Assembly (NCBI RefSeq): GCF_903944925.1
Contig: NZ_CAJATU010000101.1
Coordinates: 1 to 64,000, forward strand
Length of the DNA: 64,000 nucleotides
Reading direction: 5' to 3'
Origin: an uncultured Rhodopila sp.
GTDB lineage: Bacteria > Pseudomonadota > Alphaproteobacteria > Acetobacterales > Acetobacteraceae
Shown here: positions 1 through 9,100 of the stretch, one piece after another
Layout: the number at the start of each line of letters is the position of its first letter
How positions within the stretch are numbered: the stretch's first letter is position 1
The notes under the pieces: model-generated
The model's input: only the letters and a program-made list of their open reading frames with translations
Told to the model about the DNA's origin: nothing
Database searches by the model: none
Made by a program: the position numbers and the translations under genes

Positions 1-339
1 CATGATGGAATTCGTGCCGGCGAGCAGCATGTCGTGGGCGAACATGGCGGCCTTCATGCCCGAGCCGCACATCTTGTTCACCGTGGTGCAGCCCGCGTCC
101 AACGGCAGCCCCGCGCCGAGCGCCGCCTGCCGCGCCGGCGCCTGGCCCAGACCGGCCGGCAGCACGCAGCCCATGATGACCTCCTGCACGTCGGTGCCCG
201 CAACCCCCGCCCGCTGCACCGCGGCTGCGATGGCGGCGGCGCCGAGGGCCGGGGAAGCCGCGTCCTTCAGGTCGCCCTGGAAGCCGCCCATGGGCGTGCG
301 GGCGGCGCCGGCGATGACGATAGGATCATGGGGTGTCAT
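1..339 (-). CDS. Thiolase (acetyl-CoA acetyltransferase family), N-terminal part, cut by window edge
   Basis: This is the N-terminal 113 residues of a thiolase; the rest lies beyond the left edge. The protein begins MTPHDPIVIAGAARTP, the usual thiolase opening, and carries the nucleophile region TTVNKMCGSGM with the acyl-accepting cysteine at residue 91. The start at 339 is set by an ideal AGGAGG ribosome binding site directly upstream. Thiolases either cleave 3-ketoacyl-CoA or condense two acetyl-CoA in the cytoplasm; the N-terminus alone cannot tell a degradative from a biosynthetic enzyme. The next gene on the same strand, about 200 bases upstream, is an acyl-CoA synthetase, so a role in acyl-CoA turnover is the natural inference. 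Confidence 0.93.
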   Translation of the reverse strand, partial: MTPHDPIVIAGAARTPMGGFQGDLKDAASPALGAAAIAAAVQRAGVAGTDVQEVIMGCVLPAGLGQAPARQAALGAGLPLDAGCTTVNKMCGSGMKAAMFAHDMLLAGTNSIM

Positions 340-452
340 GGTGTCCTCCTGGGAATCTGTTGGTAGCATCGGTCTGTGTGTCCGGGCCGGACGCTCATTA
401 AACGGGGTGGCACCGTCTGAGCCTTAATTCGGGCGGCACGGCCTGGCCCTAT

Positions 453-485
453 GTGTCATGGCCGGGCCAAGCCCGGCCATGACAC
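453..485. repeat. REP-like palindrome, copy 1 (perfect)
   Basis: Perfect inverted repeat with 15-base arms GTGTCATGGCCGGGC and GCCCGGCCATGACAC around a CAA loop, lying in the gap between the thiolase and acyl-CoA synthetase genes. It is the cleanest copy of an element that recurs at least eight times in this window. No transposase is nearby. It could form a hairpin in the mRNA between the two genes. Confidence 0.9.
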
Positions 486-541
486 GGAAGCAACGACCAT
501 GGGTCATGCCCGCTCTCGACACGCGAGGCGCTTGGTCGCGC

Positions 542-2182
542 TCACGCCCCACCCGCGGCGACCTCGCTGTTGCGCAGGATGAAGCGTTGCAGCTTGCCGC
601 TCGGGGTCTTCGGCAGGCTCTTCACGAACGCGATCTCGCGCGGGTAGGCGTGCGCCGACAGCCGGCGCTTGACGTATTGGCACAAATCCTCCGCCAGCGC
701 GTCCGACGCCTCGAAATTGTCGGACAGCACGACATACGCCTTGACGATCTCCGTCCGCTCCTTATCCGGCTTGCCGATGACGGCCGCCTCGATCACCGCC
801 GGATGCTCGATCAGTGCGCTTTCCACGTCGAACGGGCCAATCCGGTAGCCGGATGACGTGATCACATCGTCCGCCCGGCCGATGAAGCTGATGCAGCCGT
901 CCGGCTCCAGCTCCACCGTGTCGCCGGTGCGGTAATAGCCGCCGCCGATGGCCGGGGTCTCCTGCTGCCAATACCCGTTGAAGAACAGCAGCGGCGAGCG
1001 CGCGATATCGATCGCCAGCACGCCCTGCTGGTGCGGCGGCAACTCGTTGCCCTCATCATCCAGCACCGCCACCCGATACCCCGGCATCGCCAGCCCCGCG
1101 GACCCGAGATGCACCGCATGGCGCAGCCGATGGTGGTTGTTCACCACCATTCCCAGCTCCGTCTGCCCGTAATGGTCGTGTATCGGCGCGGCCAGATGCT
1201 CCTCGAACCACCGAATCACCTCCGGATTCAGCGGCTCGCCCGCGCTGCTGACGGCGCGCAACTGGCCCTTCACCCGGGAAGCCGCCTCGGCCCCGGCGGC
1301 GATCAGCAGCCGGAACGCCGTGGGCGAGCCGGCCAGGTTGGTGATGCCGTGCGTCTCGATGATGCGGTAGGTGCTCTCCGCCGTGAACGGCCCGTCGTAG
1401 AACGTCGTGGTCAGGCCCATCATCAGCGGCCCGGTCACCGCGTAATACAATCCATACGCCCAGCCCGGATCTGCGATGTTCCAGAACTTGTCCTCCGGCC
1501 GCAGGTCTACCGCGTCGCGCATGTAGACGTAGAACGGCAGCAGCGCCTTCAGCGGCACCGGCACGCCCTTGGCCAATCCGGTCGTGCCGGAGGTTGACAT
1601 CATCAGGAAAAGATCGTCGCCGCGCCGTAGCACCGGCTCGAACACCGGCGTCTGCGCGGCGAGTTCGGCGCGGAGGTCGAAATCGCCGTCGCGCACCGGC
1701 GCGGCCGTCACCACGGCCACCGCGGGCGCACCGGCGATCTCGTCCAGCTTCGCCCGGTTCTGCGCATCGGTCACCACCAGCTTCGTCGCGCCGAGCCGCA
1801 GGCGGTGCTCGATCGCCTTCGGCCCGAACGCGGTGAACAGCGGCTGATACACCGCGCCCGCGCGCCAGGTGCCGAGGATGGTGACCAGCAGCTCCGGCGT
1901 GCGCGGCAGCATGCCCGCGACCACATCGCCCGGGCCGATGCCCCGAGCAGTCAGGAACCCGGCGAAGCGGGCGGACTGCTCCTGCAACTCGCCAAATGTC
2001 AGGCTGGCGCGGCGTCCATCCTGGCTTTCCCACTCCAGCGCGATCCCGCCGGACGGGACATGCCGATCGCAGCATTCGACGCAGGCGTTGAGGCCGTGCT
2101 CGAGGCTGCCGTGCAGTCTGGCGGCCAGGGCTTCGACGCTGAACGTCGCGATTTCATCCGCGTAGTCTGGACGGTCGGTCAT
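542..2182 (-). CDS. AMP-forming acyl-CoA synthetase (ANL superfamily, acetyl/medium-chain type)
   Basis: A 546-residue cytoplasmic enzyme that activates a carboxylic acid with ATP to an acyl-adenylate and then the acyl-CoA. The phosphate-binding loop STSGTTGLAKG is at residues 196-206, the hinge region holds YYRTGD and GRADDVITSSGYRIGP, and the C-terminal catalytic lysine lies in TPSGKLQR. Length is normal for the acetyl-CoA synthetase-like/MACS group; the acid used cannot be read from the sequence. The start at 2182 is preferred because GGAGGAGA lies just upstream and the N-terminus MTDRPDYADE is sensible; the frame stays open 17 codons further. It probably works with the thiolase downstream, and the divergent AraC-type gene is a candidate regulator. 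Confidence 0.93.
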   Translation of the reverse strand: MTDRPDYADEIATFSVEALAARLHGSLEHGLNACVECCDRHVPSGGIALEWESQDGRRASLTFGELQEQSARFAGFLTARGIGPGDVVAGMLPRTPELLVTILGTWRAGAVYQPLFTAFGPKAIEHRLRLGATKLVVTDAQNRAKLDEIAGAPAVAVVTAAPVRDGDFDLRAELAAQTPVFEPVLRRGDDLFLMMSTSGTTGLAKGVPVPLKALLPFYVYMRDAVDLRPEDKFWNIADPGWAYGLYYAVTGPLMMGLTTTFYDGPFTAESTYRIIETHGITNLAGSPTAFRLLIAAGAEAASRVKGQLRAVSSAGEPLNPEVIRWFEEHLAAPIHDHYGQTELGMVVNNHHRLRHAVHLGSAGLAMPGYRVAVLDDEGNELPPHQQGVLAIDIARSPLLFFNGYWQQETPAIGGGYYRTGDTVELEPDGCISFIGRADDVITSSGYRIGPFDVESALIEHPAVIEAAVIGKPDKERTEIVKAYVVLSDNFEASDALAEDLCQYVKRRLSAHAYPREIAFVKSLPKTPSGKLQRFILRNSEVAAGGA

Positions 2183-2327
2183 CGGTATCTCCTCCGCACG
2201 GTCGTTAAAGGACTCTGTTCTTTGAAGGCGCAACGCCTCCGGGCCGATTGAACATCAGGACGGAGTGGCAATCGATGTCCGCACCGAGTATATTTTGCGG
2301 CCGGTTTTGCCACAACGCGGGACGGAC

Positions 2328-3329
2328 ATGGAACAGCGGACGATCGCGGCCTGCTTCGTCGAGGAGGCGCTGGACAGCCTGCGCCGCCGCGGCCTCGCGA
2401 CCGAACCGGTGCTGTCTGCGGCCGGACTGCCTGCCGTGGTGCGCGAACCGGTCTCCGCCGAACGCTATGGCGCACTGTGGCTGGCGATCGCCGCCGCGAT
2501 CGGCGACGAGTTCTTCGGTCTCGGCGGTCGGCCGATGCGGCCGGGCAGTTTCACGCTGCTGTGCCATTGCGTGCTGCACACCGCGACCCTGGAGCAGGCG
2601 CTGCACCGGGCGTTGCGCTTCCTCGGCGTCGTGCTGGACGATCCGCGCGGGACGCTGGTGGTGACGGAGGGCATGGCGCAGATCGTCCTGACGGACGCCG
2701 GGGTGCCGCGCTCGGCCTTCGCCTACCGGACGTTCTGGCTGATCGTGCATGGCATCACCTGCTGGCTGGTGGGGCGGCGCATCCCGCTGCGGCTGGCGGA
2801 TTTCCGCTGCCCGGTGCCGGAGCATGGCGCCGAATACGGGCTGCTGTTCGGCGCCCCGGTGCGGTTCGGGCAACCCGTGAACCGGTTGGCGTTCGACGCG
2901 TCCTATCTGCGGCTGCCGGCGGTGCGGACCGAGCGCATGCTGAAACAGTTCCTCCGCGGCGCTCCGGCCAATATCCTGGTGCGATACCGCTACGATGGCG
3001 GGTTGGTGGCGCGGGTTCGCGGCGTGCTGCGCACGACCCCGCCGGGGATGTGGCCGGGCTTCGACGGACTGGCGGCACAACTGCGCCTGCCGGCGTCCAC
3101 GCTGCGCCACCGCCTGCGTCACGACGGCCAGAGCTACCGGGCGATCAAGGACGAGATCCGCCGCGAACTGGCCGATGAATGGCTGCTGCACAGCAACCGA
3201 AGTGTCGGCGACATCGCAACCGAACTCGGCTTCGCCGAACCGAGCGCTTTCCACCGCGCCTTCCGCAAGTGGAAATCAAGCAGTCCCGGCGCCTTCCGCG
3301 CGCATCGGCTGGCAGGCGGTATGGAGTAG
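2328..3329 (+). CDS. AraC family transcriptional regulator
   Basis: A 333-residue DNA-binding regulator of the OruR/AraC-type group. The N-terminal two thirds match the ligand-binding domain seen in regulators of arginine, ornithine or acyl metabolism, and the C-terminal part has the AraC double helix-turn-helix, with RSVGDIATELGF, FHRAFRKW and the SPGAFR ending. It is transcribed away from the acyl-CoA synthetase, with about 145 bases between the starts, so it may control that gene; this is inference from position. An in-frame GTG at 2265 would add 21 residues and has AGGA nearby, but MEQRTIAACFVEEAL is the typical family N-terminus, so the ATG at 2328 is preferred. Confidence 0.88.
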   Translation: MEQRTIAACFVEEALDSLRRRGLATEPVLSAAGLPAVVREPVSAERYGALWLAIAAAIGDEFFGLGGRPMRPGSFTLLCHCVLHTATLEQALHRALRFLGVVLDDPRGTLVVTEGMAQIVLTDAGVPRSAFAYRTFWLIVHGITCWLVGRRIPLRLADFRCPVPEHGAEYGLLFGAPVRFGQPVNRLAFDASYLRLPAVRTERMLKQFLRGAPANILVRYRYDGGLVARVRGVLRTTPPGMWPGFDGLAAQLRLPASTLRHRLRHDGQSYRAIKDEIRRELADEWLLHSNRSVGDIATELGFAEPSAFHRAFRKWKSSSPGAFRAHRLAGGME

Positions 3330-3395
3330 CTCCGGACCTGCGTAGGCTGACGTGAGACGTCGTCGATACCTGATGACGGCACGGTCGTTGCCCAC

Positions 3396-3485
3396 GTGTC
3401 ATGGCCGGACTTGTTCAGGCCATCCACGACTTGAGGTGCCTGAAGCAGCACAACGCAAGCCCGGGGCCGAGCCCGGCCATGACAC
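3396..3485. repeat. REP-like palindrome, copy 2 (long-loop form)
   Basis: The left arm GTGTCATGGCCGG (3396-3408) and right arm GCCCGGCCATGACAC (3471-3485) enclose about 60 bases that contain a diverged internal arm (CAGGCCATCCACGAC). It sits in the 354-base gap 3330-3683 between the AraC gene and a small ORF; nothing else recognisable is in that gap. Confidence 0.82.
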
Positions 3486-3683
3486 AAGCGGAACGCTCCG
3501 CCCGCCATGACGGCGGCGGCAACCGTGCCAACCGCGGACCGGTATAACGGGCCAAGAAACAACTTGGCGGTGATCATAGCTCCGTGATCGCCGCTGACGC
3601 CCCCCGAGCGCCTGTGGCCGGCGTCACATCCTCCAACACCGGACTATGAGATTCGTCGGCCTGCCCGAAGAAGGACAGCCAAC

Positions 3684-3917
3684 ATGAGAGTCACCAAGGA
3701 AGCCCTCGCCGTCAGAATCGTCGTGCGCCGCGTCCGGACCGGTGCAGCGCCGTTTTGCTGGGAAGTCTATCGTGACGCGGCATGGAAGCCGCTCCATGTC
3801 TCCCCCGAGACATTCCGCAGCATGGAAGCGGCCTACAAAGCCGGTCAGGCCAGGCTGCCGGAATTTGTCCAGCAAAGGCGAATAGCCGCCTCCCCGGCAA
3901 CGACCCAAGCTCTGTAG
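3684..3917 (+). CDS. Small hypothetical protein (77 aa)
   Basis: A 77-residue basic, soluble protein beginning MRVTKEALAVRIVVRRVRTG. I do not recognise a family. Support for it being real: an AAGGACAGCC stretch is placed as a ribosome binding site just before the ATG, G/C preference at third codon positions matches neighbouring genes, and it lies in an otherwise empty gap. It has a tryptophan-containing core (FCWEVYRDAAWKPLHVS) and no membrane segment. It ends four bases before the stop of the convergent pentapeptide-repeat gene. Confidence 0.5.
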   Translation: MRVTKEALAVRIVVRRVRTGAAPFCWEVYRDAAWKPLHVSPETFRSMEAAYKAGQARLPEFVQQRRIAASPATTQAL

Positions 3918-3921
3918 ACCT

Positions 3922-5325
3922 CTACGGGCCATCGCCCGAAGCCGCTGGCCGGGCCGCACTCTCCGGCGGCACGGCCGGGCTATCGTCATTCGCGAATGGC
4001 GCGGCGTCGCCGGCCTCGGTCGCGCCCGGTTCGGCCGCCGGAACCACCAGCGGCAGCACCGCACCCTCCAGGATCGCATCCGCGAAACAGACGCCGCGGA
4101 GATCGGTCTTGCGGAGGTCAGTCCCCTGCAATGTCGCGCAGCTAAAATCTGCTCCGTTCAGGTCCGCTCCATACAACACCGCGCCACTCAAATCGGCCCA
4201 TTGCAGGATCGCCCCAACGAGATCGGCCCAACTCAAATCGGCGTGGCGGAGATTCGCCCCCCGCAGGTCCGCGCCCCGCAGATTGGCGTTGTAAAAATGC
4301 ACGCCGACCAGGTTCGCCTTTTCCAGCATTGCTTTGACAAGGACGGACCGGTGCAGGGCGGCACCGCCCAGGTTCGCCCTGGCAAGCCGGGCCGCGCTGA
4401 AATCGGCGCCGCTGGCGTCGGCCTCGCGAAGGTCCGCACTGGTCAGGTCAGCGGCTTCAAGCCGGGCGTTACCCAGATTCGCGCCGCGCAAATCCGCCCC
4501 CCGCAGATCGGCCCCGCCCAGATCGGCCCAACACATATCGGCGCCGCGGAGATCGGCGTTATGCAAATCGGCCGCCCGCAAATCCGCTCCCTTCAGATTG
4601 GCGCCGTGCAGCTCAGTCCCCACCAGCGTAGCGCCGCCCAGATTCGTCCGGCTGAGGTTGGCCTTAAACAAATTGGCGCCGGCAAGCTTGGCCCGGAAGA
4701 GGTTGGCACCGGCGAAATCGGCCTTCTGCAACGGCGCGTTGGTCAGCAGCGCGCCGCGCAGATCGGTTTTCCTCAGGTCCACCAGCGAATCGCCTGACCC
4801 GTTCGAAGCGGTTTCCCGCCGGACGATGACCGCCACCACGGCGGCGACGTCCGCCCATGGTTGCAGCCGTGCCGGGTTTTCGTCCTGCAACAGCGGCGCT
4901 TTCCGCGATGCCGCCTGCTGCGTCCAGCGCGCTCGTTGCCGGACAAAGGCCGACAGCACGTCCATGGCAGCGGCGTAATCCGGACGGCTCTGCCGGGAGA
5001 TGCGTTCCAGCGTGTAGATGCCGCCCAGGCGGATATCGAGCCGATCGGCGGCCAGTTGTTCGACCGCTTTGCCGAAGGTCTCGGCGGCACGCCCAGCCGG
5101 GTCGCCATCCGGCCGCACCAGGTAGTGTCGCTGCACCGGGTTCCGGCTGGACGTCCACATCAGCAGGGCCCCCGCCGCCACCGCGTCGATCGTCGTCACC
5201 GTCTCGCGATGCTGCACCAGCCATTGCCAGGCCGCGGCAACCAAGGACATCAGACCGCTCTTATGACTGGCATTGCTGAGGACTGGCTTCATCGCGACGG
5301 CATCCGGGGCGGGTGCGATCGTCAT
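3922..5325 (-). CDS. Pentapeptide-repeat protein with N-terminal hydrophobic segment
   Basis: A 467-residue protein. Residues 181 to about 430 are tandem pentapeptide repeats of A(D/N)LXX type, for example GANLFRAKLAGANLFKANL, which fold into a right-handed quadrilateral beta-helix. The N-terminal part has one hydrophobic stretch (about residues 44-57) followed by the block DIRLGGIYTLERIS and VLSAFVRQRA (about 97-132), which recurs in a known group of membrane-associated pentapeptide proteins. Function in this group is not established; the repeat is a scaffold and not a catalytic site. The start at 5325 is chosen because the more upstream part of the frame looks non-coding and antisense-like. 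The gene is convergent with the small ORF at 3684. Confidence 0.87.
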   Translation of the reverse strand: MTIAPAPDAVAMKPVLSNASHKSGLMSLVAAAWQWLVQHRETVTTIDAVAAGALLMWTSSRNPVQRHYLVRPDGDPAGRAAETFGKAVEQLAADRLDIRLGGIYTLERISRQSRPDYAAAMDVLSAFVRQRARWTQQAASRKAPLLQDENPARLQPWADVAAVVAVIVRRETASNGSGDSLVDLRKTDLRGALLTNAPLQKADFAGANLFRAKLAGANLFKANLSRTNLGGATLVGTELHGANLKGADLRAADLHNADLRGADMCWADLGGADLRGADLRGANLGNARLEAADLTSADLREADASGADFSAARLARANLGGAALHRSVLVKAMLEKANLVGVHFYNANLRGADLRGANLRHADLSWADLVGAILQWADLSGAVLYGADLNGADFSCATLQGTDLRKTDLRGVCFADAILEGAVLPLVVPAAEPGATEAGDAAPFANDDSPAVPPESAARPAASGDGP

Positions 5326-5392
5326 TACGTTTGTAGCATAACGTCCCCGCGGATTGCACCAAATTGGTGAGCCACCGCTCACCATTCCCGCC

Positions 5393-6727
5393 TCAGACCG
5401 GCAGCCGGATGCGGGCGCGCAGGCCGCCGAGCGGGCTGTCCTCCAGCACGATCTCCCCGCCATGCGCGCGCACGATGTCGCGGGCGATCGTCAGTCCCAA
5501 CCCGGTGCCCCCGGTTGCACCGCTTTCGAACGGCCGGAACACGCTCTCCCGCCGATCGGCCGGGATCCCGGGGCCGTCGTCGTCGACAGTGACCACCACC
5601 GAGCGCGCCTGCGCCGTCGCGGTCAGCGCAACACGCTGCGCATGGCGGCGGGCATTATCCACCAGGTTGGTCACCGCCCGCCGCACCGCATCCGCGCGCA
5701 GTTTCAATGTCAGGTCCGGCGGTACGTCGAGTTCCAGCTCGGCGCCTGCACGCCTTGCGCCGGCCGCGACCTCCTCCAGGATGCAGCACAGGTTGACCGG
5801 CATCGCCTGCTCGGTCTTCTCGCCGCGGGCGAAGGCCAGGTAGCCGCCGATCATGCGCTCCATTTCGTCGACGTCGGCGGTCATCTCGGCGATGTCCTGG
5901 CGCAGTTCCTCGGTTGGCGGCAGCATCGCCAGGGCCAGGCGCAGCCGTGTCAGCGGCGTGCGCAGGTCGTGCGACACGCCCGCCAGCATTTCGGTGCGTT
6001 GCGCCAGGAAGCGGCGGATGCGCTCCTGCATCTTGTTGAATGCCGCCGCCGCCTGCCGCACCTCGGCCGCGCCCTCGGGCCGGATCGGGGGCACCTCGCG
6101 ACCCATGCCGAACGCCTCGGCCGAGCGGGCCAGGCGGCGGATGGCGCGCACCTGGTTGCGCATGAACAGCGCGGCGATGGCGAACAGCAGCAGCGCCGAA
6201 CCCACCAGCCAGCCGACGAACAGGAACAAGGTGCCGACGGCCAGCCGCTTGCGGGGTGCTGCCACATCCAGCACCCCGTCCGGCAGTTGCAGCCGGATCA
6301 GCACCGATTGCGGGTCCGAGGTCCAGTCCATGGTGAAGGGCGAGTTGAATTTTTCGGTCAGCGCCGCCGCCAGGTCGTCGTCCATAGGCCCGAGGACGTT
6401 CTTCCACTTCCGGCTTTCCAGAACCGCGCCCGGCTCCATCTTGATATCCAGCGTGAACTGGCGCCGGGCCATGTCCAGCACCCATTCCCGGCCCTGGGCG
6501 GTCGGTGCCTGGTGCATCAGCTCGACGGTATAGGCGATCTCTCCGGCGATCGCGCTGGACAGCCGGCGCGACACAATCCCCAGATGGCTGCCATAGAACA
6601 TCTGCAAGGCAATGGCCTGCACCAGCACCAGCGGCACCAGCATGATCAGCAACGTTCGCCCGAGCAGCGATGTCGGCAGGAACTGTTTGATCCGGGTCTC
6701 GAACGGCAAGCCGATGTGGATGCGCAT
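5393..6727 (-). CDS. EnvZ-type sensor histidine kinase
   Basis: A 444-residue inner-membrane histidine kinase. Transmembrane segments lie at about residues 25-45 and 165-188 with a roughly 120-residue periplasmic sensor between them, then HAMP, then the dimerisation box GVSHDLRTPLTRLR with phosphoacceptor His253, the N box TNLVDNARRH and the ATP-lid motifs DDDGPGIP and GGTGLGLTIA. It starts three bases after the stop of the OmpR-type regulator, so the two form a cognate pair. The lack of a strong ribosome binding site at the start suggests translational coupling. The signal sensed is not apparent from the sequence. Confidence 0.95.
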   Translation of the reverse strand: MRIHIGLPFETRIKQFLPTSLLGRTLLIMLVPLVLVQAIALQMFYGSHLGIVSRRLSSAIAGEIAYTVELMHQAPTAQGREWVLDMARRQFTLDIKMEPGAVLESRKWKNVLGPMDDDLAAALTEKFNSPFTMDWTSDPQSVLIRLQLPDGVLDVAAPRKRLAVGTLFLFVGWLVGSALLLFAIAALFMRNQVRAIRRLARSAEAFGMGREVPPIRPEGAAEVRQAAAAFNKMQERIRRFLAQRTEMLAGVSHDLRTPLTRLRLALAMLPPTEELRQDIAEMTADVDEMERMIGGYLAFARGEKTEQAMPVNLCCILEEVAAGARRAGAELELDVPPDLTLKLRADAVRRAVTNLVDNARRHAQRVALTATAQARSVVVTVDDDGPGIPADRRESVFRPFESGATGGTGLGLTIARDIVRAHGGEIVLEDSPLGGLRARIRLPV

Positions 6728-6730
6728 GCG

Positions 6731-7429
6731 TCAGATACCCGGCTTCAGGATGTAGCCGCGCCCGCGCACGGTATGCAGGAACCTCGGTTCGCGCGGGTCT
6801 GCCTCGATCTTGCGGCGCAGGCGCACCACCTGCACGTCGATCGCGCGCTCACCGGCATCGTCCATGCCAAGCGCCTCGGCGATCTCCTCGCGCGACAGCA
6901 CTTCGTTCGGCTTGCGCGCCAACGCCGTCAGCAGCGCCGCTTCGCCGCCGGTCAGCCGGACCGGTCCCTCGGCATCGCGCAGTTCGCCGCGTTCGACATC
7001 GAACTCCGCCCCGCCGATACGCACGGCAGCGAGCGGGGCCTCCGGCGGCGGCGGGGGCGGCGCGCGGCGCAGCAGGGCGCGGATGCGCAGCACCAGCTCC
7101 CGCGGTTCGAACGGCTTGCCCAGGTAGTCGTCGGCCCCGGCCTCGAACCCGGCGATCCGGTCTTCCGGCGCGCCCCGCGCGGTCAGCATCAGGATTGGCA
7201 GGTCCTGCGTGTCCCGGCGCAGCGATTCGGTCAGTTCCAAGCCGCTTTCTCCCGGCATCATCACATCCAGCACCAGCAGGTCGGGATTGATCGATCGGAG
7301 CTTGGAGCGGGCTTCGGCGGCATCGCCCGCCGCGGTGACGCGGAAGCCCTCCCCCGCCAGATAGCGTGCCAGACGTTCCCGCAGCCGGGGATCGTCTTCG
7401 ACCACAAGGATGTGGCATTCATCGGCCAT
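6731..7429 (-). CDS. petR: OmpR/PhoB-type response regulator, PetR-like
   Basis: A 232-residue response regulator. The receiver domain has the acidic pair ED at 11-12, phosphoacceptor Asp55 in LLVLDVMMPGESG and the conserved lysine in YLGKPFEP. The C-terminal winged helix ends IEADPREPRFLHTVRGRGY, typical of OmpR/PhoB. It lies 17 bases downstream of a MarR-type gene and 3 bases upstream of a histidine kinase. The MarR-OmpR pairing matches petP-petR of Rhodobacter capsulatus, where they precede the cytochrome bc1 genes; that name rests on synteny and overall sequence feel, not on an alignment. The bc1 genes are not adjacent here. Confidence 0.92.
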   Translation of the reverse strand: MADECHILVVEDDPRLRERLARYLAGEGFRVTAAGDAAEARSKLRSINPDLLVLDVMMPGESGLELTESLRRDTQDLPILMLTARGAPEDRIAGFEAGADDYLGKPFEPRELVLRIRALLRRAPPPPPPEAPLAAVRIGGAEFDVERGELRDAEGPVRLTGGEAALLTALARKPNEVLSREEIAEALGMDDAGERAIDVQVVRLRRKIEADPREPRFLHTVRGRGYILKPGI

Positions 7430-7446
7430 GACGCATCGGTATCCTT

Positions 7447-7995
7447 TTAGGCGTCCTCGGGCGACCCGGTACCGTCGATGTAGTCCCGTGCCCCTCTGTC
7501 CATCATAGCACGCATGAGCGTGCGAAATCCGTGCACCCCCAGCGGACCTGCGGCGCGGTAAGCTTGCGCCAGCTTCTCCCGCTGGCTGTCGAACAGCCGG
7601 CGCTCCAGCGCCTGGCCCGCTTCCGTCAGGGTGAGCAGCCGCAGCCGGCGATCCTCGAATCCCGGAGCCTGCGCGACGTAGCCCTGATCGACCAGGGCGT
7701 TCAGCACCCTGGCCAGCGACTGCTTGGTGATGCGAAGGATCGCCAGCAGGCCGGAGACGGTGATGCCCGGGTTGCGGCCGATGAAATGCAAGGCGCGGTG
7801 GTGCGCGCGGCCCAGGCCGAGTTCCTCCAGTATGGTGTCGGCGACCGTGGTAAAGTCGCGGTAGGCGAAGAACAGCAGATCCTGGGCCAGGCGCATCTCG
7901 GCATCGCCGACATCGACGACCGGCGCGGGCGGCGGCACTTTCGGCGGTGGCACGAAGCGATCGGCTTTCGGTTCCCGGGGCTTGGGTTTCAGCAT
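7447..7995 (-). CDS. petP: MarR-family winged-helix regulator, PetP-like
   Basis: A 182-residue DNA-binding protein. After a proline-rich N-terminal tail (residues 1-30) comes the MarR fold: HHRALHFIGRNPGITVSGLL, recognition region RITKQSLARVLNALVDQGYV and the wing FEDRRLRLLTLTEAG. It is the first gene of a likely operon with the response regulator and histidine kinase and is divergent from a branched-chain aminotransferase with about 100 bases between starts. The start at 7995 is the first sensible ATG; only a weak AGG precedes it. The frame remains open far upstream, opposite the aminotransferase, but that part is an antisense shadow. Confidence 0.88.
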   Translation of the reverse strand: MLKPKPREPKADRFVPPPKVPPPAPVVDVGDAEMRLAQDLLFFAYRDFTTVADTILEELGLGRAHHRALHFIGRNPGITVSGLLAILRITKQSLARVLNALVDQGYVAQAPGFEDRRLRLLTLTEAGQALERRLFDSQREKLAQAYRAAGPLGVHGFRTLMRAMMDRGARDYIDGTGSPEDA

Positions 7996-8097
7996 GCCTG
8001 ATATTCGATCCCGAAATAGGTCAGCAATATTGACTGATTTGGCGCGATGTTTTAGGTTCAGCGGACGATACGCAAGAAAATTTCGGAACAGACGGCC

Positions 8098-8997
8098 ATG
8101 GCGCTTCTTCCTTTCGACGACCGAGATGGATCGATCTGGCTGGACGGTTCCCTGGTGCCCTGGCGGGACGCCAGGCTGCACGTCTTGTCGCACGGGCTGC
8201 ACTATGGCAGCGCCGTGTTCGAAGGGGAACGTGCATACGCAAGTAATATTTTCCGGCTGCGCGATCATACCAGGCGCCTGATCAACTCCGGCCGCCTGCT
8301 CAGCTTCGACATCCCGTTCACCGAGGACCAGATCGACGCCGCCAGCGCGGCGGTGCTGCGGGCAAACGGCCTGACCGACGGGTATGTGCGGCCGATAGCC
8401 TGGCGCGGGTCGGAGCAGTTGGCGGTGTCGGCGACCGGCACGTCGATCCATCTGGCGATCGCCGCCTGGCCGTGGCCGAGCTATTTCGGCACGGAACGGA
8501 TGCAGGGCATCCGGGTCGGACAGGCGGAATGGCGGCGGCCGCCGCCGGAGGCCGCGCCGGTAAAGGCCAAGGCGTCGGGGCTGTATGTGATCGCCTCGTT
8601 GGCTAAGATGAAGGCCGAGCAGGAAGGCTATTCCGACGCGCTGATGCTGGACTGGCGCGGGCTGGTGGCGGAAACGACCGGGGCGAACATATTTTTCGTG
8701 ATCGATGGCGATCTGCACACGCCGGTGCCGGATTGCGTCCTCGACGGGATCACCCGCCGCACGGTGATCAGCCTGGCGCGGCGAAATGGCATGAAGGTGG
8801 TCGAGCGGCAGATCGATCCGTCCGATCTCGCCTCCGCGACGGAAGCGTTTTTGGTCGGCACCGCGGCCGAGGTCACGGCGGTGCGGGAGATCGGGCCGCA
8901 TCGCTTCACTCCCGGGGCCATCACCGAGACGCTGATGAAGGATTACGACCGGCTGGTCCTGCAGCCGCCCGAGGCGGTCGCGAAGGTTGTGACCTGA
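8098..8997 (+). CDS. ilvE: Branched-chain amino-acid aminotransferase (PLP fold type IV)
   Basis: A 299-residue cytoplasmic enzyme that transfers amino groups between Val, Leu or Ile and 2-oxoglutarate. The N-terminus has HGLHYGSAVFEGERAY; the PLP-binding lysine is probably Lys158 in KAKASGLYVIAS by analogy with E. coli IlvE; the class signature ETTGANIFFV and the phosphate-binding DGITRRTVISLA follow. Length is normal. D-amino-acid transaminase or aminodeoxychorismate lyase are relatives, but the YFGTERMQG-type insertion and substrate loops look like the branched-chain enzyme. It is divergent from the MarR-type gene. Confidence 0.9.
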   Translation: MALLPFDDRDGSIWLDGSLVPWRDARLHVLSHGLHYGSAVFEGERAYASNIFRLRDHTRRLINSGRLLSFDIPFTEDQIDAASAAVLRANGLTDGYVRPIAWRGSEQLAVSATGTSIHLAIAAWPWPSYFGTERMQGIRVGQAEWRRPPPEAAPVKAKASGLYVIASLAKMKAEQEGYSDALMLDWRGLVAETTGANIFFVIDGDLHTPVPDCVLDGITRRTVISLARRNGMKVVERQIDPSDLASATEAFLVGTAAEVTAVREIGPHRFTPGAITETLMKDYDRLVLQPPEAVAKVVT

Positions 8998-9100
8998 TGG
9001 TGCCGGTCTTTGGTGCGGCGGAGGCGCTTCCATTTATCATTTATTAAGGATTTGCGGGTAGTCCTGGTGGACCTTCCTACAGCCAGCAGGATCCGTGCCG

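Noticed and set aside
5354..7450. A 698-codon open frame on the plus strand opposite the kinase and response regulator
   Set aside because: It is antisense to two well-supported genes, has no family match and is rich in Arg, Gln, His and Gly as expected for a shadow frame in high-GC DNA.
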